Shown: positions 9,704 through 17,107 of the stretch, piece after piece | How positions within the stretch are numbered: the stretch's first letter is position 1 | How the letters are laid out: the number at the start of each line of letters is the position of its first letter | From: DASVHS01 sp035468985 | GTDB lineage: Bacteria; Acidobacteriota; Thermoanaerobaculia; Gp7-AA8 | NCBI GenBank assembly: GCA_035468985.1 | Contig: DATISF010000042.1 | Location: 48,684 to 112,683 of the forward strand | Length of the DNA stretch: 64,000 bases | Direction: 5' to 3' | Position numbers and translations under genes: made by a program | The notes under the pieces: model-generated | The model's database searches: none | Told to the model about the DNA's origin: nothing | Seen by the model: only the letters and a program-made list of their open reading frames with translations

Positions 9704-10324
9704 TCAGCCGTGCTTCACGACGACGTTTTCGAGCAGGTTGGCAACGTCTTCACAACGATCGGTGGCCGCTTCGAGCAAGCCGAGGATTTCCTTCCACTTG
9801 ATCACGGCGATGGGATCGCGCTCCTCGTCGAAGAGACGCCCGAGCGCGTCCTTGTACACGCGGTCGGCCTCGTTCTCGATGCGATTGATCTCCACGGTCA
9901 GGTCGAGCACTCCCGACCGCTTCTCCAGCGCCACCAGCGCTCTGCGCAGCACCTCGGCCTGCTCGACGATGAGCTTCGCCAGCTCACGCGCCCCGAATCG
10001 CGGCGACGTGATCCGGTACAGCGGAACCAGTCCGGCGGCCATGTCGATGGCATCCATCACATCGTCGATGCGCGTGGCCAGGGAATGGATGTCCTCGCGG
10101 TCGATCGGCGTGACGAAGGTCTTGTTCAGGCGCTGGATGATCTCGTGCGTCATGAAATCGCACTTGTGCTCGATTTCCTTGATCTCCTGCTGCTTCTTGG
10201 TGGCCGTCGTCTCGCCGGCGAACATCTCGACGAGGAGCTGCGCCGCCACTCTGACCTGGTCGGCCATGGCCACGAAATCGTCGTAGAACTTTTCTTCCCG
10301 CGGGATCAGGCGGAACTTCGCCAT
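9704..10324 (-). CDS. DUF47 (PhoU-like) partner of the Pit transporter
   Basis: This 206-residue all-helical protein belongs to the TIGR00153/DUF47 family, recognised by EIEHKCDFMTHEIIQRLNKTF and the DREDIHSLATRIDDVMD motif. These are structural relatives of PhoU that gate or regulate adjacent PiT carriers; the exact mechanism is unsettled. The seven-base spacing to pit and 30-bp spacing from phoR place it in a phoR-DUF47-pit transcription unit. Confidence 0.93.
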   Translation of the reverse strand: MAKFRLIPREEKFYDDFVAMADQVRVAAQLLVEMFAGETTATKKQQEIKEIEHKCDFMTHEIIQRLNKTFVTPIDREDIHSLATRIDDVMDAIDMAAGLVPLYRITSPRFGARELAKLIVEQAEVLRRALVALEKRSGVLDLTVEINRIENEADRVYKDALGRLFDEERDPIAVIKWKEILGLLEAATDRCEDVANLLENVVVKHG

Positions 10325-10354
10325 GCAGTTGGTCCCTCCGAAGGCGCGCGGATT

Positions 10355-11719
10355 CTATACGACCGGCACCGCGACGGACAGCGGCAATCGCACTTCGAAT
10401 GTGGCTCCGCCGCCGGCCCGGTTGAATGCTCGGATGGAGCCACCGTGAAGCACGGCCAGATGTCTGGCGATGGCCAGTCCCAATCCTGCACCGGGAACGG
10501 AACGGCTGCGGTCGACGCGGTAGAAACGCTCGAAGATCCGCTCCACATCGTCAGGCGGAATCCCCTCGCCACGGTCCGACACGCGCAACACGGCCTCGGA
10601 TCCCTCGGCGCCGATCTCGACCAGCACTTCGCCTTTCTCGCCGCCATGCTTCGCGGCATTGTCGAGAAGGTTGATCAGGATCTGCTGCACGCGCGCCGGA
10701 TCGGCGTTCGCGAACGTGCGCGCTCCCTGGACCTCGAACACGACCTGCCGTCCAGCGACGCGGCTCCGGAACTCATCACTGGTCTCGCGGGCCAGCGCCA
10801 GGAGATCCGTATCGCGGCGCTCGAGAACGAGAGTGCCCGACTCGATGCGATTCAGCTCGGCGAGATCGTTGACCAGCCGTTCGATGCGACTGAGCTGGCG
10901 GAACATGATGGCCCGGAGCTCCTTCTCCTGCTCCGGCGTGAGATGGCCGTCGAAACTCTCGGCCGCCGACTGCAGTCCGGCGAGCGGCGTGCGAACCTCG
11001 TGCGAGAAGTCGTCGAGAAACTCCTTCTTCATCTGCTGGGCATGAACGATCTCGGTCATGTCGATGAACAGGGCCACGGCGGCGATGTCGGACGAAGCGA
11101 CGGGAAAGACGCGGATCTCGATCTGGCGCTTGCCGCGCGGCGAAGTGACGCTGACGTGCGTGGTGCGCTCCTCGCCTTTCAGCGCCGCCTGGAACGCGTC
11201 CACCAGGGGCTGCTTGCGCACGATCTCGAGATAGGAACGGCCGCTCATCGTGTCGTCGTAACCGAACATCTCGCCGACGCGGGCGTTGGTGAATACGACA
11301 CGCCCCTCGTCGTTCAGCGCCATCAACCCCTCGCCGATCGCGCCGACGATCTTCTGAAGCGTCGCGCCCTGCTCTTCGTACGACGCCTTCTGCCGCAGCA
11401 CGATGGCCCTCAACTCCTCGGTTGTCCGCGCAAGGTCGTCGAGCTCGCCGTGGAATGGGCGGTCGGCGATGACGCGGTCGTAGTTGCCGTGGGCGACGGC
11501 GCGCGTGCGATCGGAGAGCTCATCGAGATCCGATGCCCGACGCAAGGCCCAGAGGAACACTGCCGTCCAGGGGATGAGAAATGCCGCGAACACGGCCGCG
11601 GCGATGACGAGCACCTCCGCCTCCGGAATGGCCAGACGGTGGAGCACGTACCCGAACGCGACGCTGATCGCCAGCGCGATCGCGAACGAGATCAGCAGCG
11701 TGACACGAAGAGGGTGCAT
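10355..11719 (-). CDS. phoR: phosphate regulon sensor histidine kinase
   Basis: This 454-residue inner-membrane kinase has two transmembrane segments at residues 5-25 and 35-58 with almost no periplasmic loop, as in PhoR. A HAMP-like linker, a PAS domain (about 118-225), HisKA with His240 in FSHEVRTPLAG, and HATPase_c (N box NLLDNAAKHGG, G boxes DRGEGIP and GAGLGLAIARH) follow. It is expected to phosphorylate PhoB when phosphate is scarce, with PhoU and the Pst transporter providing the input. It is the same orientation as phoB but separated from it by 316 bp of repeats, so coexpression is not certain. Confidence 0.93.
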   Translation of the reverse strand: MHPLRVTLLISFAIALAISVAFGYVLHRLAIPEAEVLVIAAAVFAAFLIPWTAVFLWALRRASDLDELSDRTRAVAHGNYDRVIADRPFHGELDDLARTTEELRAIVLRQKASYEEQGATLQKIVGAIGEGLMALNDEGRVVFTNARVGEMFGYDDTMSGRSYLEIVRKQPLVDAFQAALKGEERTTHVSVTSPRGKRQIEIRVFPVASSDIAAVALFIDMTEIVHAQQMKKEFLDDFSHEVRTPLAGLQSAAESFDGHLTPEQEKELRAIMFRQLSRIERLVNDLAELNRIESGTLVLERRDTDLLALARETSDEFRSRVAGRQVVFEVQGARTFANADPARVQQILINLLDNAAKHGGEKGEVLVEIGAEGSEAVLRVSDRGEGIPPDDVERIFERFYRVDRSRSVPGAGLGLAIARHLAVLHGGSIRAFNRAGGGATFEVRLPLSVAVPVV

Positions 11720-11737
11720 GCAGTCAGGCCTCAGGCG

Positions 11738-11880
11738 TTAGGAAACCTCTGCACAAGTCGTTGTTCACGTCATCCTGAGCCGCGAAGACGGCGAAGGATC
11801 TCGAAATCGTCTTCGCATCCTGAGATCCTTCGTCGCGCTTCGCCGACTCAGGATGACGACTTGCGCAGACGTTTCCCTGA
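11738..11880. repeat. family A palindrome, full form
   Basis: The left outer arm TTAGGAAACCTCTGCACAAG and the right outer arm CTTGCGCAGACGTTTCCCTGA flank the usual CATCCTGAG palindrome. It occupies the first part of the 316-bp gap between phoR and phoB. Confidence 0.85.
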
Positions 11881-11890
11881 TCTTATTTCA

Positions 11891-11946
11891 CACGTAGGGC
11901 CCACTCTCCCGTGGGCCCGGGGCCGACTGAGAGTCGGCCCTACGTG
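11891..11946. repeat. family D two-hairpin element, copy 1
   Basis: This 56-bp element is framed by CACGTAGG and CCTACGTG and contains two adjacent perfect stem-loops: GGGCCCAC/GTGGGCCC and GGGCCGACT/AGTCGGCCC. A near-identical copy is at 60678-60732 in the same flanking context. Confidence 0.85.
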
Positions 11947-11959
11947 ATCGCAGGCCTTT

Positions 11960-12027
11960 TCGCATCCTGAGATCCTTCGTCGCGCTTCGCCAACTCAGGA
12001 TGACGACTTGCGCGAGGTCCCCTAAGC
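11960..12027. repeat. family A palindrome, right half
   Basis: This copy has the CGCATCCTGAGATCC...GACTCAGGATGACG right half and ends GAGGTCCCCTAAG. It closes the composite A-D-A block between phoR and phoB. Nothing else is visible in this gap. Confidence 0.8.
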
Positions 12028-12035
12028 GTAAGGCC

Positions 12036-12719
12036 CTACTCGAACCGGTATCCATACCCAATGACGGTATGAATCCTCTCCTTACCGATCTTCTTTCGCA
12101 AATTGCGGATGTGGGCGTCGACGGTTCTCGTCTCCACGTCGTCGGCCATCTGCCAGATCTCGGCAAGGATGCGGTCGCGTGAGACGACGGCCGGGCGGTT
12201 GCGCACCAGCATCCACAGGAGCTCCATCTCTTTCTTGGCCAGCTTCACCTCGTCGCCGTTCACGTAGACGCGCAGCGTGCGGCCGTCGATCTGCAGGCGG
12301 CCGTCGTCGTAGACGTCCGCGCCGGTTGATGCGGCTCCGCCGGAGCGGCGCAGGATAGCGGCGATGCGCGCCATCAGCTCCCGCACGCTGAACGGCTTGA
12401 CGAGGTAATCGTCCGCGCCGAGCTCCAGGCCCGTCACGCGGTCTTGCTCGGAGGCGCGCGCGGTGAGCATCAGGATCGGCAGTTTCGCGGAGGCGGCGTT
12501 GCGGCGGAGCTCGCGGCAGATGGTGAAGCCGTCGAGATCGGGAAGGTTCAGATCGAGGATCAGAAAATCGAAGCCGCCCGACTGCACGGCGGTCAGCCCC
12601 TCGTGTCCGTTGTCGAACGTGGCGACCGCATAGCCCTCGCGCTCGAGGTTCAGGCGGATGGTGAACGACAGATCGGCGTCGTCTTCGATGACAGCGACCC
12701 GTTCGCTAGGGCGCCTCAT
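12036..12719 (-). CDS. phoB: phosphate regulon response regulator
   Basis: This 227-residue OmpR/PhoB-type regulator has a receiver domain (residues ~7-120) with phospho-acceptor Asp56 in LILDLNLPDLDG and Lys in VKPFSVREL. A winged-helix DNA-binding domain follows, with SRDRILAEIWQ and VDAHIRNLRKKIG as recognition helix and wing. It is predicted to bind the TTTAC-N6-TTTAC sites upstream of the porin, pstS1 and pstB genes. The start overlaps the phoU 3' end by 14 bases, so phoU and phoB are cotranscribed. Confidence 0.93.
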   Translation of the reverse strand: MRRPSERVAVIEDDADLSFTIRLNLEREGYAVATFDNGHEGLTAVQSGGFDFLILDLNLPDLDGFTICRELRRNAASAKLPILMLTARASEQDRVTGLELGADDYLVKPFSVRELMARIAAILRRSGGAASTGADVYDDGRLQIDGRTLRVYVNGDEVKLAKKEMELLWMLVRNRPAVVSRDRILAEIWQMADDVETRTVDAHIRNLRKKIGKERIHTVIGYGYRFE

Positions 12720-13368
12720 TGCTGTGTTTGATCACTTTACCCTCAACGAGGTAAACGACCATCTCGCAGACGTTCGTGGCGTGGTCCGCCATCCGCTCGA
12801 AGTACTTTCCCACGAACGTCAGACGGATGGCCCTGGAAATGTTGCGCGAGTCCTCCAGCATGTAGGTCAGCAGCTCGCGGAAGGACTGCTCGGTGAGCGA
12901 GTCGACCTCGTCGTCGCGGGCGATGACCTGACGGGCCAGCGCGGCATCGCGACGAACGAACGCGTCGAGGGACTGCCGCACCATGTCCTGGGCGATGAGA
13001 GCGAGGCGGGGGATGTCGATGAGCGGCTTGAGCGGCGGCTCGCGGTTCAGCTCCACCGCGCGCTCGGCGACATCGACGGCCAGGTCAGCGATGCGCTCCA
13101 GCTCCGGCGTGATTTTCATCGCCGTGGCCACGAACCGAAGATCGACGGCGGCCGGCTGCATCTTGGCGATGAGCTGCAGCGTGTGCTGGTCCACCTCCAG
13201 CTCCATGCGGTCGATGGCATCGTCGGATCCGATGACCCGTTCGGCAATGGCGCTGTCCCGCTCCAGAAGCGCGCGGATCGAGTCGCTGATCGCGTCCTCG
13301 ACCATCGCTCCCATTCGCAGCAGGAGCTCCTTGAGCTGTTCGATGTCTCTGTCGAAGTGCCGCAGCAT
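12706..13368 (-). CDS. phoU: phosphate signalling protein PhoU
   Basis: The 220-residue protein is two three-helix-bundle repeats of the PhoU fold, each with the metal-binding E/DxxxD pattern (EVDQHTLQLIA and DEVDSLTEQSF). PhoU couples the Pst transporter to PhoR, damping the regulon when phosphate is sufficient. Its ATG overlaps the pstB stop codon (TAATG) and its 3' end overlaps phoB, a tight pstB-phoU-phoB operon. Confidence 0.95.
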   Translation of the reverse strand: MLRHFDRDIEQLKELLLRMGAMVEDAISDSIRALLERDSAIAERVIGSDDAIDRMELEVDQHTLQLIAKMQPAAVDLRFVATAMKITPELERIADLAVDVAERAVELNREPPLKPLIDIPRLALIAQDMVRQSLDAFVRRDAALARQVIARDDEVDSLTEQSFRELLTYMLEDSRNISRAIRLTFVGKYFERMADHATNVCEMVVYLVEGKVIKHSNEAP

Positions 13369-14177
13369 TATCCGAACCTTCCCGTAATGTAATCCTCCGT
13401 CAGCTTCTGCCGCGGATTCATGAAGATCGTATTGGTGTCGTCGTACTCGACGAGCTTCCCGAGCATGAAGAACGCGGTGCGATCGGATACGCGCGCCGCC
13501 TGCTGCATGTTATGGGTGACGATCACGATCGTGTAGTTCTGTTTCAGCTCGTAGACCAGCTCTTCGATCTTCTGCGTGGCAATCGGATCGAGCGCCGACG
13601 CCGGCTCATCCATCAGAAGCACATCGGGATCGACGGCCAGAGCGCGCGCGATGCACAGCCGCTGCTGCTGGCCGCCCGACAGCGCCAACGCGCTCTCGTT
13701 CAGCCGCTCCTTCACCTCGTTCCACAACGCCGCGCGAAGGAGCGACTGCTCCACGATGGCATCGAGCTTTCGCCGGTTGCGGAGTCCGCCGATGCGCAAT
13801 CCGTACGCGACGTTCTCGTAAATCGATTTCGGGAACGGGTTGGACTTCTGGAAGACCATGCCCACGCGCCTGCGCAGCGACACCACATCCACGCCGGAGC
13901 CGTAGATCTCGAGCCCGTCGATCGCGATCGAACCCTCGGCGCGCGCCGCGGGGATGATGTCGTTCATCCGATTGATCGAGCGAAGGAACGTCGTCTTGCC
14001 GCAGCCGGAAGGACCGATCAGCGCCGTGACGCGGTTCCGCGGGATCTGCAGCGTGATGCCGTGCAGCACCCTGGCCGGACCGTAGTAGAAGTTGAAGTCG
14101 CGGACGGCGATCTTCGTCTTGTCGTCGATCGGCAGAGACGGCGCGGGCGGCGCTTGCGGTTCTGTGAGCACGCTCAT
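13368..14177 (-). CDS. pstB: phosphate ABC transporter ATP-binding subunit
   Basis: The 269-residue ATPase powers high-affinity phosphate import through PstA/PstC. Walker A is GPSGCGKTT at 55-63, the signature motif is LSGGQQQR, Walker B is VLLMDEPASALD and the switch His is in VTHNM. About 20 Pro/Ala-rich residues precede the domain. Of two in-frame ATGs, 14177 has AAGGAC a suitable distance upstream and gives the usual N-terminus. It is separated from pstA by about 2.1 kb of repeats and unrelated genes but has its own putative Pho box. Confidence 0.95.
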   Translation of the reverse strand: MSVLTEPQAPPAPSLPIDDKTKIAVRDFNFYYGPARVLHGITLQIPRNRVTALIGPSGCGKTTFLRSINRMNDIIPAARAEGSIAIDGLEIYGSGVDVVSLRRRVGMVFQKSNPFPKSIYENVAYGLRIGGLRNRRKLDAIVEQSLLRAALWNEVKERLNESALALSGGQQQRLCIARALAVDPDVLLMDEPASALDPIATQKIEELVYELKQNYTIVIVTHNMQQAARVSDRTAFFMLGKLVEYDDTNTIFMNPRQKLTEDYITGRFG

Positions 14178-14233
14178 GGGCAGTCGTCCTTCGACATCCT
14201 GGACGAGCAAGGTGCGTGTCGTGCGAAGGCCGC

Positions 14234-14249
14234 GTAAATTCGGGGTAAA
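14234..14249 (-). promoter_or_regulatory. putative Pho box upstream of pstB
   Basis: The minus strand reads TTTAC-CCCGAA-TTTAC, a direct repeat with 11-bp period, 56 bp before the pstB start. The same pattern occurs upstream of pstS1 and the porin. Eleven-bp direct repeats are the usual recognition architecture of PhoB/PhoP regulators. Confidence 0.6.
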
Positions 14250-14286
14250 CCGCCCGGAAGTATGATGGGTCGAGTAGCAGGGAGCC

Positions 14287-14841
14287 GTGACCGCGCGTCA
14301 ACACAAGGTTCAGACTCAACTCGGCCGAGCCGCAGTCCAGATTTTTGCCGCCAACGATCGCATCAACCAGATTCTGATCGAACATCTTGACCCTGGCGCC
14401 TGGAGAGCCAAACCGCCCGGCAAGTCCCGCACCATCGCGGCGCTCTTCACGCACATGCACAATGTCCGCACCAAGTGGGTCAGGCTCACAGCTCCCCATC
14501 TGAAGGTTCCACGACAGCTCAACCGCGCGCACTGCACGCCGCAGCAGGCCCGTGCGGGATTGGCCGAGAGCGCCGCTCGCTGCGCGGAGATGCTCGCTGA
14601 AGCGCTCGGCAGTCGTGGGGGCCGCGTCGAGAGGTTTCGCAGAGACGGCTGGGCTCGGCCCTGGCCGGTTGGCCCGGAAATGCTGTGCTACATGCTTTCT
14701 CACGAAGCCCACCATCGCGGGCAGGTGTTCATGCTCGCGCGTCAGCTCGGATTCCCGTTGCCGAAGGAGGTCGCGTACGGCATCTGGAATTGGGAAACGC
14801 TGTGGAAAGAGTGCGGGTCGCCTGGCGGCCCCGGCTGCTAG
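14287..14841 (+). CDS. DinB/YfiT-like metal-dependent helical-bundle protein
   Basis: This 184-residue protein has the DinB four-helix-bundle pattern. A first metal His lies in LFTHMHN near residue 57, and the last helix carries HEAHHRGQ, which supplies the other two His ligands. DinB-like proteins are often thiol-dependent transferases or hydrolases; the substrate is unknown. It is the only plus-strand gene inside the Pho cluster and separates pstB from the rest of pst. The GTG at 14287 precedes a normal N-terminus. The TAG stop is shared with the start of the downstream family A palindrome. Confidence 0.8.
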   Translation: MTARQHKVQTQLGRAAVQIFAANDRINQILIEHLDPGAWRAKPPGKSRTIAALFTHMHNVRTKWVRLTAPHLKVPRQLNRAHCTPQQARAGLAESAARCAEMLAEALGSRGGRVERFRRDGWARPWPVGPEMLCYMLSHEAHHRGQVFMLARQLGFPLPKEVAYGIWNWETLWKECGSPGGPGC

Positions 14842-14983
14842 GGAGACTCTGAACAAGCCGTCATCCTGAGTCGGCGAAGCGCGACGAAGGATCTCAGGAT
14901 GCGAAAACGCCTGCCATTTCGAGATCCTTCGCCGTCTTCGCGGCTCAGGATGACGGGAACAACGACTTGCGCAGAGGTTCTAG
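14839..14983. repeat. family A palindrome, full form, inverse orientation
   Basis: The left terminus TAGGGAGACTCTGAACAAG begins in the stop codon of the DinB-like gene, and the right terminus is CTTGCGCAGAGGTTCTAG. This opens a 497-bp gene-free stretch made entirely of three abutting palindromic elements. Confidence 0.85.
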
Positions 14984-15146
14984 TGTCCTGTAGTCGAGAA
15001 ATCGAGACCATCTCGCTTGCTCTCGACGGCGATCGCTGCGTTGCGCCTCCTCGACATCGTCACCACGATGCCTGCGTGGGCGCGCCTTGCGCTCGCCGCC
15101 GATTGCGGCGCGATCTGGTACCGATTTCCCGATTCCAGGACACGAG
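14980..15146. repeat. family C palindrome
   Basis: The terminal inverted arms are CTAGTGTCCTGTAGTCGAG on the left and the mirrored CCGATTCCAGGACACGAG on the right, with an inner palindromic body of ~110 bp. It abuts family A on the left through a shared CTAG and family B on the right. It encodes nothing recognisable. Confidence 0.7.
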
Positions 15147-15342
15147 TGTGGCGTCGCAAATAGACCGACTTTCGCTGGTGCCGCCTGCGGCCGAGACGCA
15201 AGGCGCGAGGAGGAGGCGATGCGGTGGCATCGTCGACGACGAGCAACGCCGAAGATCGGCCGCAACCGGCACCAGCCCGAAGGGTTGCGGGCGCCGAGGG
15301 GCCCGCAACGAAAGCCGGTCTATTTGCGACACGCCACACTAG
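15144..15342. repeat. family B palindrome, long copy
   Basis: The inverted arms are AGTGTGGCGTCGCAAATAGA at the left and TCTATTTGCGACACGCCACA at the right, ending CTAG. Inner arms with GCTGGTGCCG.. and CGGCACCAGC also pair. The right-end CTAG contains the sixA stop codon. A shorter copy at 16178-16274 ends in the pstA stop codon. Confidence 0.85.
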
Positions 15343-15878
15343 TCTTCTTCGCCCAGCTTCCGCAGAATCCGCGGCGACAGCAGCCATTCCAGCGCGGCCA
15401 CGCCGTCAGCCCGAAGGCGCACGCCGTAGCAGCCGCCCTTCTTCAGCTCGACATTTCCCGTGGAGAGGCCGATCAGCTGCATCACGATCGTGCTCAGGTT
15501 CGGCTCGTGGCCGACGATGATCGCGCGCCGTTCCTGAATCCCCTCGATGAAATCGCGGAACTCGGAGGTGGGCGCTCCCGGGCGCAACGCGTCGACCGTG
15601 TGGACCTTCACGCGGGAGCGGTAGCCCTTCGAGACCCAGAGTGCGGTCTGCGTCGAACGAAGCAGCGGGCTCGAGTAGATCGCCAGCGCCTTCGGGAAGG
15701 CGCGCTCGAGTCCCTTGGCGATCTGCTTCATGTGCGCGTGCCCTTCCGAGGTCAGGGCGCGCTCCTCTTCGGATTTGCCTTCCTCGGAATCCTCGGAGAT
15801 CCCGTGTCGCAGCAGGACCAGGAACCGCTCGCGTTGTTCTTCTTCTTCTTCGTCGACGGGTCTGGGGATCGTTGCCAC
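15339..15878 (-). CDS. sixA: SixA-type phosphohistidine phosphatase
   Basis: This 179-residue histidine-phosphatase-superfamily protein has the LRHG motif with nucleophile His25 and the second catalytic His in VGHEPNLS. In E. coli, SixA removes phosphate from phosphohistidine (for example on NPr). Here it lies inside the Pho cluster, making a role in tuning histidine-kinase signalling an attractive but unproven idea. The start is GTG, giving an acidic N-terminal stretch. The TAG stop lies in the terminus of a family B palindrome. Confidence 0.85.
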   Translation of the reverse strand: MATIPRPVDEEEEEQRERFLVLLRHGISEDSEEGKSEEERALTSEGHAHMKQIAKGLERAFPKALAIYSSPLLRSTQTALWVSKGYRSRVKVHTVDALRPGAPTSEFRDFIEGIQERRAIIVGHEPNLSTIVMQLIGLSTGNVELKKGGCYGVRLRADGVAALEWLLSPRILRKLGEED

Positions 15879-15902
15879 GGACGCAGTCTATCGTGCCGGA
15901 AC

Positions 15903-15930
15903 AAAAAGAGCCGGACACGAGGTCCGGCTC
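15903..15930 (-). terminator. intrinsic terminator after the small GPQ-rich gene
   Basis: The minus strand reads a 9-bp stem GAGCCGGAC/GTCCGGCTC with a 5-base loop followed by TTTTT. It lies 25 bp after the stop of the 58-residue ORF and before sixA. Confidence 0.75.
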
Positions 15931-15954
15931 TCGATGCTTTGCGGCTGAAACCGG

Positions 15955-16131
15955 CTATCGCTTCTGGCCGGGATTGCCACCGCCGCCGGGCTTCTGCTGG
16001 CCGGGCTGTCCGCTACCCGGCTTCTGTCCGGGCTGTCCGCCGCCACCGGGCCGCTGTGGCGGATTTCCGCCGGGCTGTCCACCGCCGGGCTTGTTTCCAC
16101 CCGGATTCTGTTGCGCTTGGTCGTTGGCCAT
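15955..16131 (-). CDS. Gly/Pro/Gln-rich small protein (58 aa)
   Basis: The product starts MANDQAQQNPGGNKPGGGQP and continues as near-repeats of PGQK, PGGG and GQPG to a basic end, QKR. It is low complexity and presumably disordered. The case for a real gene is strong despite the composition: AAAGGAGG lies five bases before the ATG, a clean intrinsic terminator follows the stop, and the frame is the only one giving this regular repeat. It lies between pstA and sixA. I recognise no family; it could be a nucleic-acid-binding or condensate-forming peptide, but that is only a guess. Confidence 0.65.
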   Translation of the reverse strand: MANDQAQQNPGGNKPGGGQPGGNPPQRPGGGGQPGQKPGSGQPGQQKPGGGGNPGQKR

Positions 16132-16177
16132 CGTGGCCTCCTTTCGGGCCGAAAAGCGCGCAAGAAGTGGGCCTGAG

Positions 16178-16274
16178 CTAGTGTGGCGTGTCGCAAATCG
16201 ACCGGCTTTCGTTGCGGGCTGGTGCCGGTTGCGGCACCAGCGAAAGTCTGTCTATTTGCGACACGCCACACTAG
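16178..16274. repeat. family B palindrome, short copy
   Basis: Near-perfect 21-base terminal inverted arms (CTAGTGTGGCGTGTCGCAAA and its mirror) surround an inner hairpin GCTGGTGCCG/CGGCACCAGC. Both ends are CTAG. The right end supplies the TAG stop of pstA. Confidence 0.9.
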
Positions 16275-17107
16275 GCCCCCCGGCTCATCCGTTCCAGCCG
16301 CCGGGTGATCAGCCGCGCCACAATGGAGAGGATGAGGATGAGCGCGACGAGAACAAATGCTCCCGCCCACGCCTGGCGGTGCCAGTCCTCATAAGGAGAG
16401 ATCGCGTAGGTGAAGATCTGAACGGTGAGCGACGCGATGGGCTGCGTCAGCGATGTCGACCAGAACCGATTGTTGAATGCCGTGAACAGCAGCGGAGCGG
16501 TTTCGCCGGCGATGCGCGCCAGGGCGACGAGGATGCCGGTCAGAATGCCGGGAAGCGCGGCCGGCAGAATCACCGTGAACATGGCGCGCGTCCGGGTGGC
16601 GCCGAGGGCCAGCGCTCCTTCGCGGAGTCCCGTGGGCACGAGCCGCAGCAGTTCCTCCGTCGTGCGTGTGACGATCGGAATCATCATGATGGCGAGCGCG
16701 AACCCTCCCGCCAGCGCGCTGAACCGATGCACGGGAAGAACGAAAAGGCCGTACGCAAAGATGCCGATGACGATCGATGGAACGCCGTTGAGCACGTCGG
16801 CCGCGAATCGGACCGCGGACGCGAATGGCGTTCCGCCGTATTCGGCGAGGTGAATTCCGGCGACGACGCCGACCGGGACTGCGATCGCCGCGGCGATGGC
16901 GATGAGAATCAGCGTTCCGATCATGGCGTTGGCCATCCCGCCACCCGGCTCGCCGACCGGCTTCGGGATCTGCGTGAAAAAAGCCCAGTTCAGCGCGGCC
17001 GCGCCGTGCGAGATCACGTAAAACAGGATCATCGCCAGCGGGACGAGTGCGGCCACGACCGCCGCGCCGCACAGGAAGACGATCACGCTCGACTTGAGCT
17101 TCCTCAT
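16271..17107 (-). CDS. pstA: phosphate ABC transporter permease PstA
   Basis: The 278-residue permease has six hydrophobic segments and the EAA-type loop GALALGATRTRAMFTVILP that docks on PstB. The start ATG overlaps the pstC stop (ATGA). The product ends RLERMSRGA, and its stop codon lies in the terminal CTAG of a palindrome. The native C-terminus may therefore have been trimmed or extended slightly by the insertion; the length is normal. Confidence 0.93.
   Translation of the reverse strand: MRKLKSSVIVFLCGAAVVAALVPLAMILFYVISHGAAALNWAFFTQIPKPVGEPGGGMANAMIGTLILIAIAAAIAVPVGVVAGIHLAEYGGTPFASAVRFAADVLNGVPSIVIGIFAYGLFVLPVHRFSALAGGFALAIMMIPIVTRTTEELLRLVPTGLREGALALGATRTRAMFTVILPAALPGILTGILVALARIAGETAPLLFTAFNNRFWSTSLTQPIASLTVQIFTYAISPYEDWHRQAWAGAFVLVALILILSIVARLITRRLERMSRGA

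Noticed and set aside
8687..11947. A 1086-codon plus-strand open frame
   Set aside because: It is antisense to pit, DUF47 and phoR, is full of Asp/Arg/Gly with no domain, and arises from high third-position GC in the real genes.
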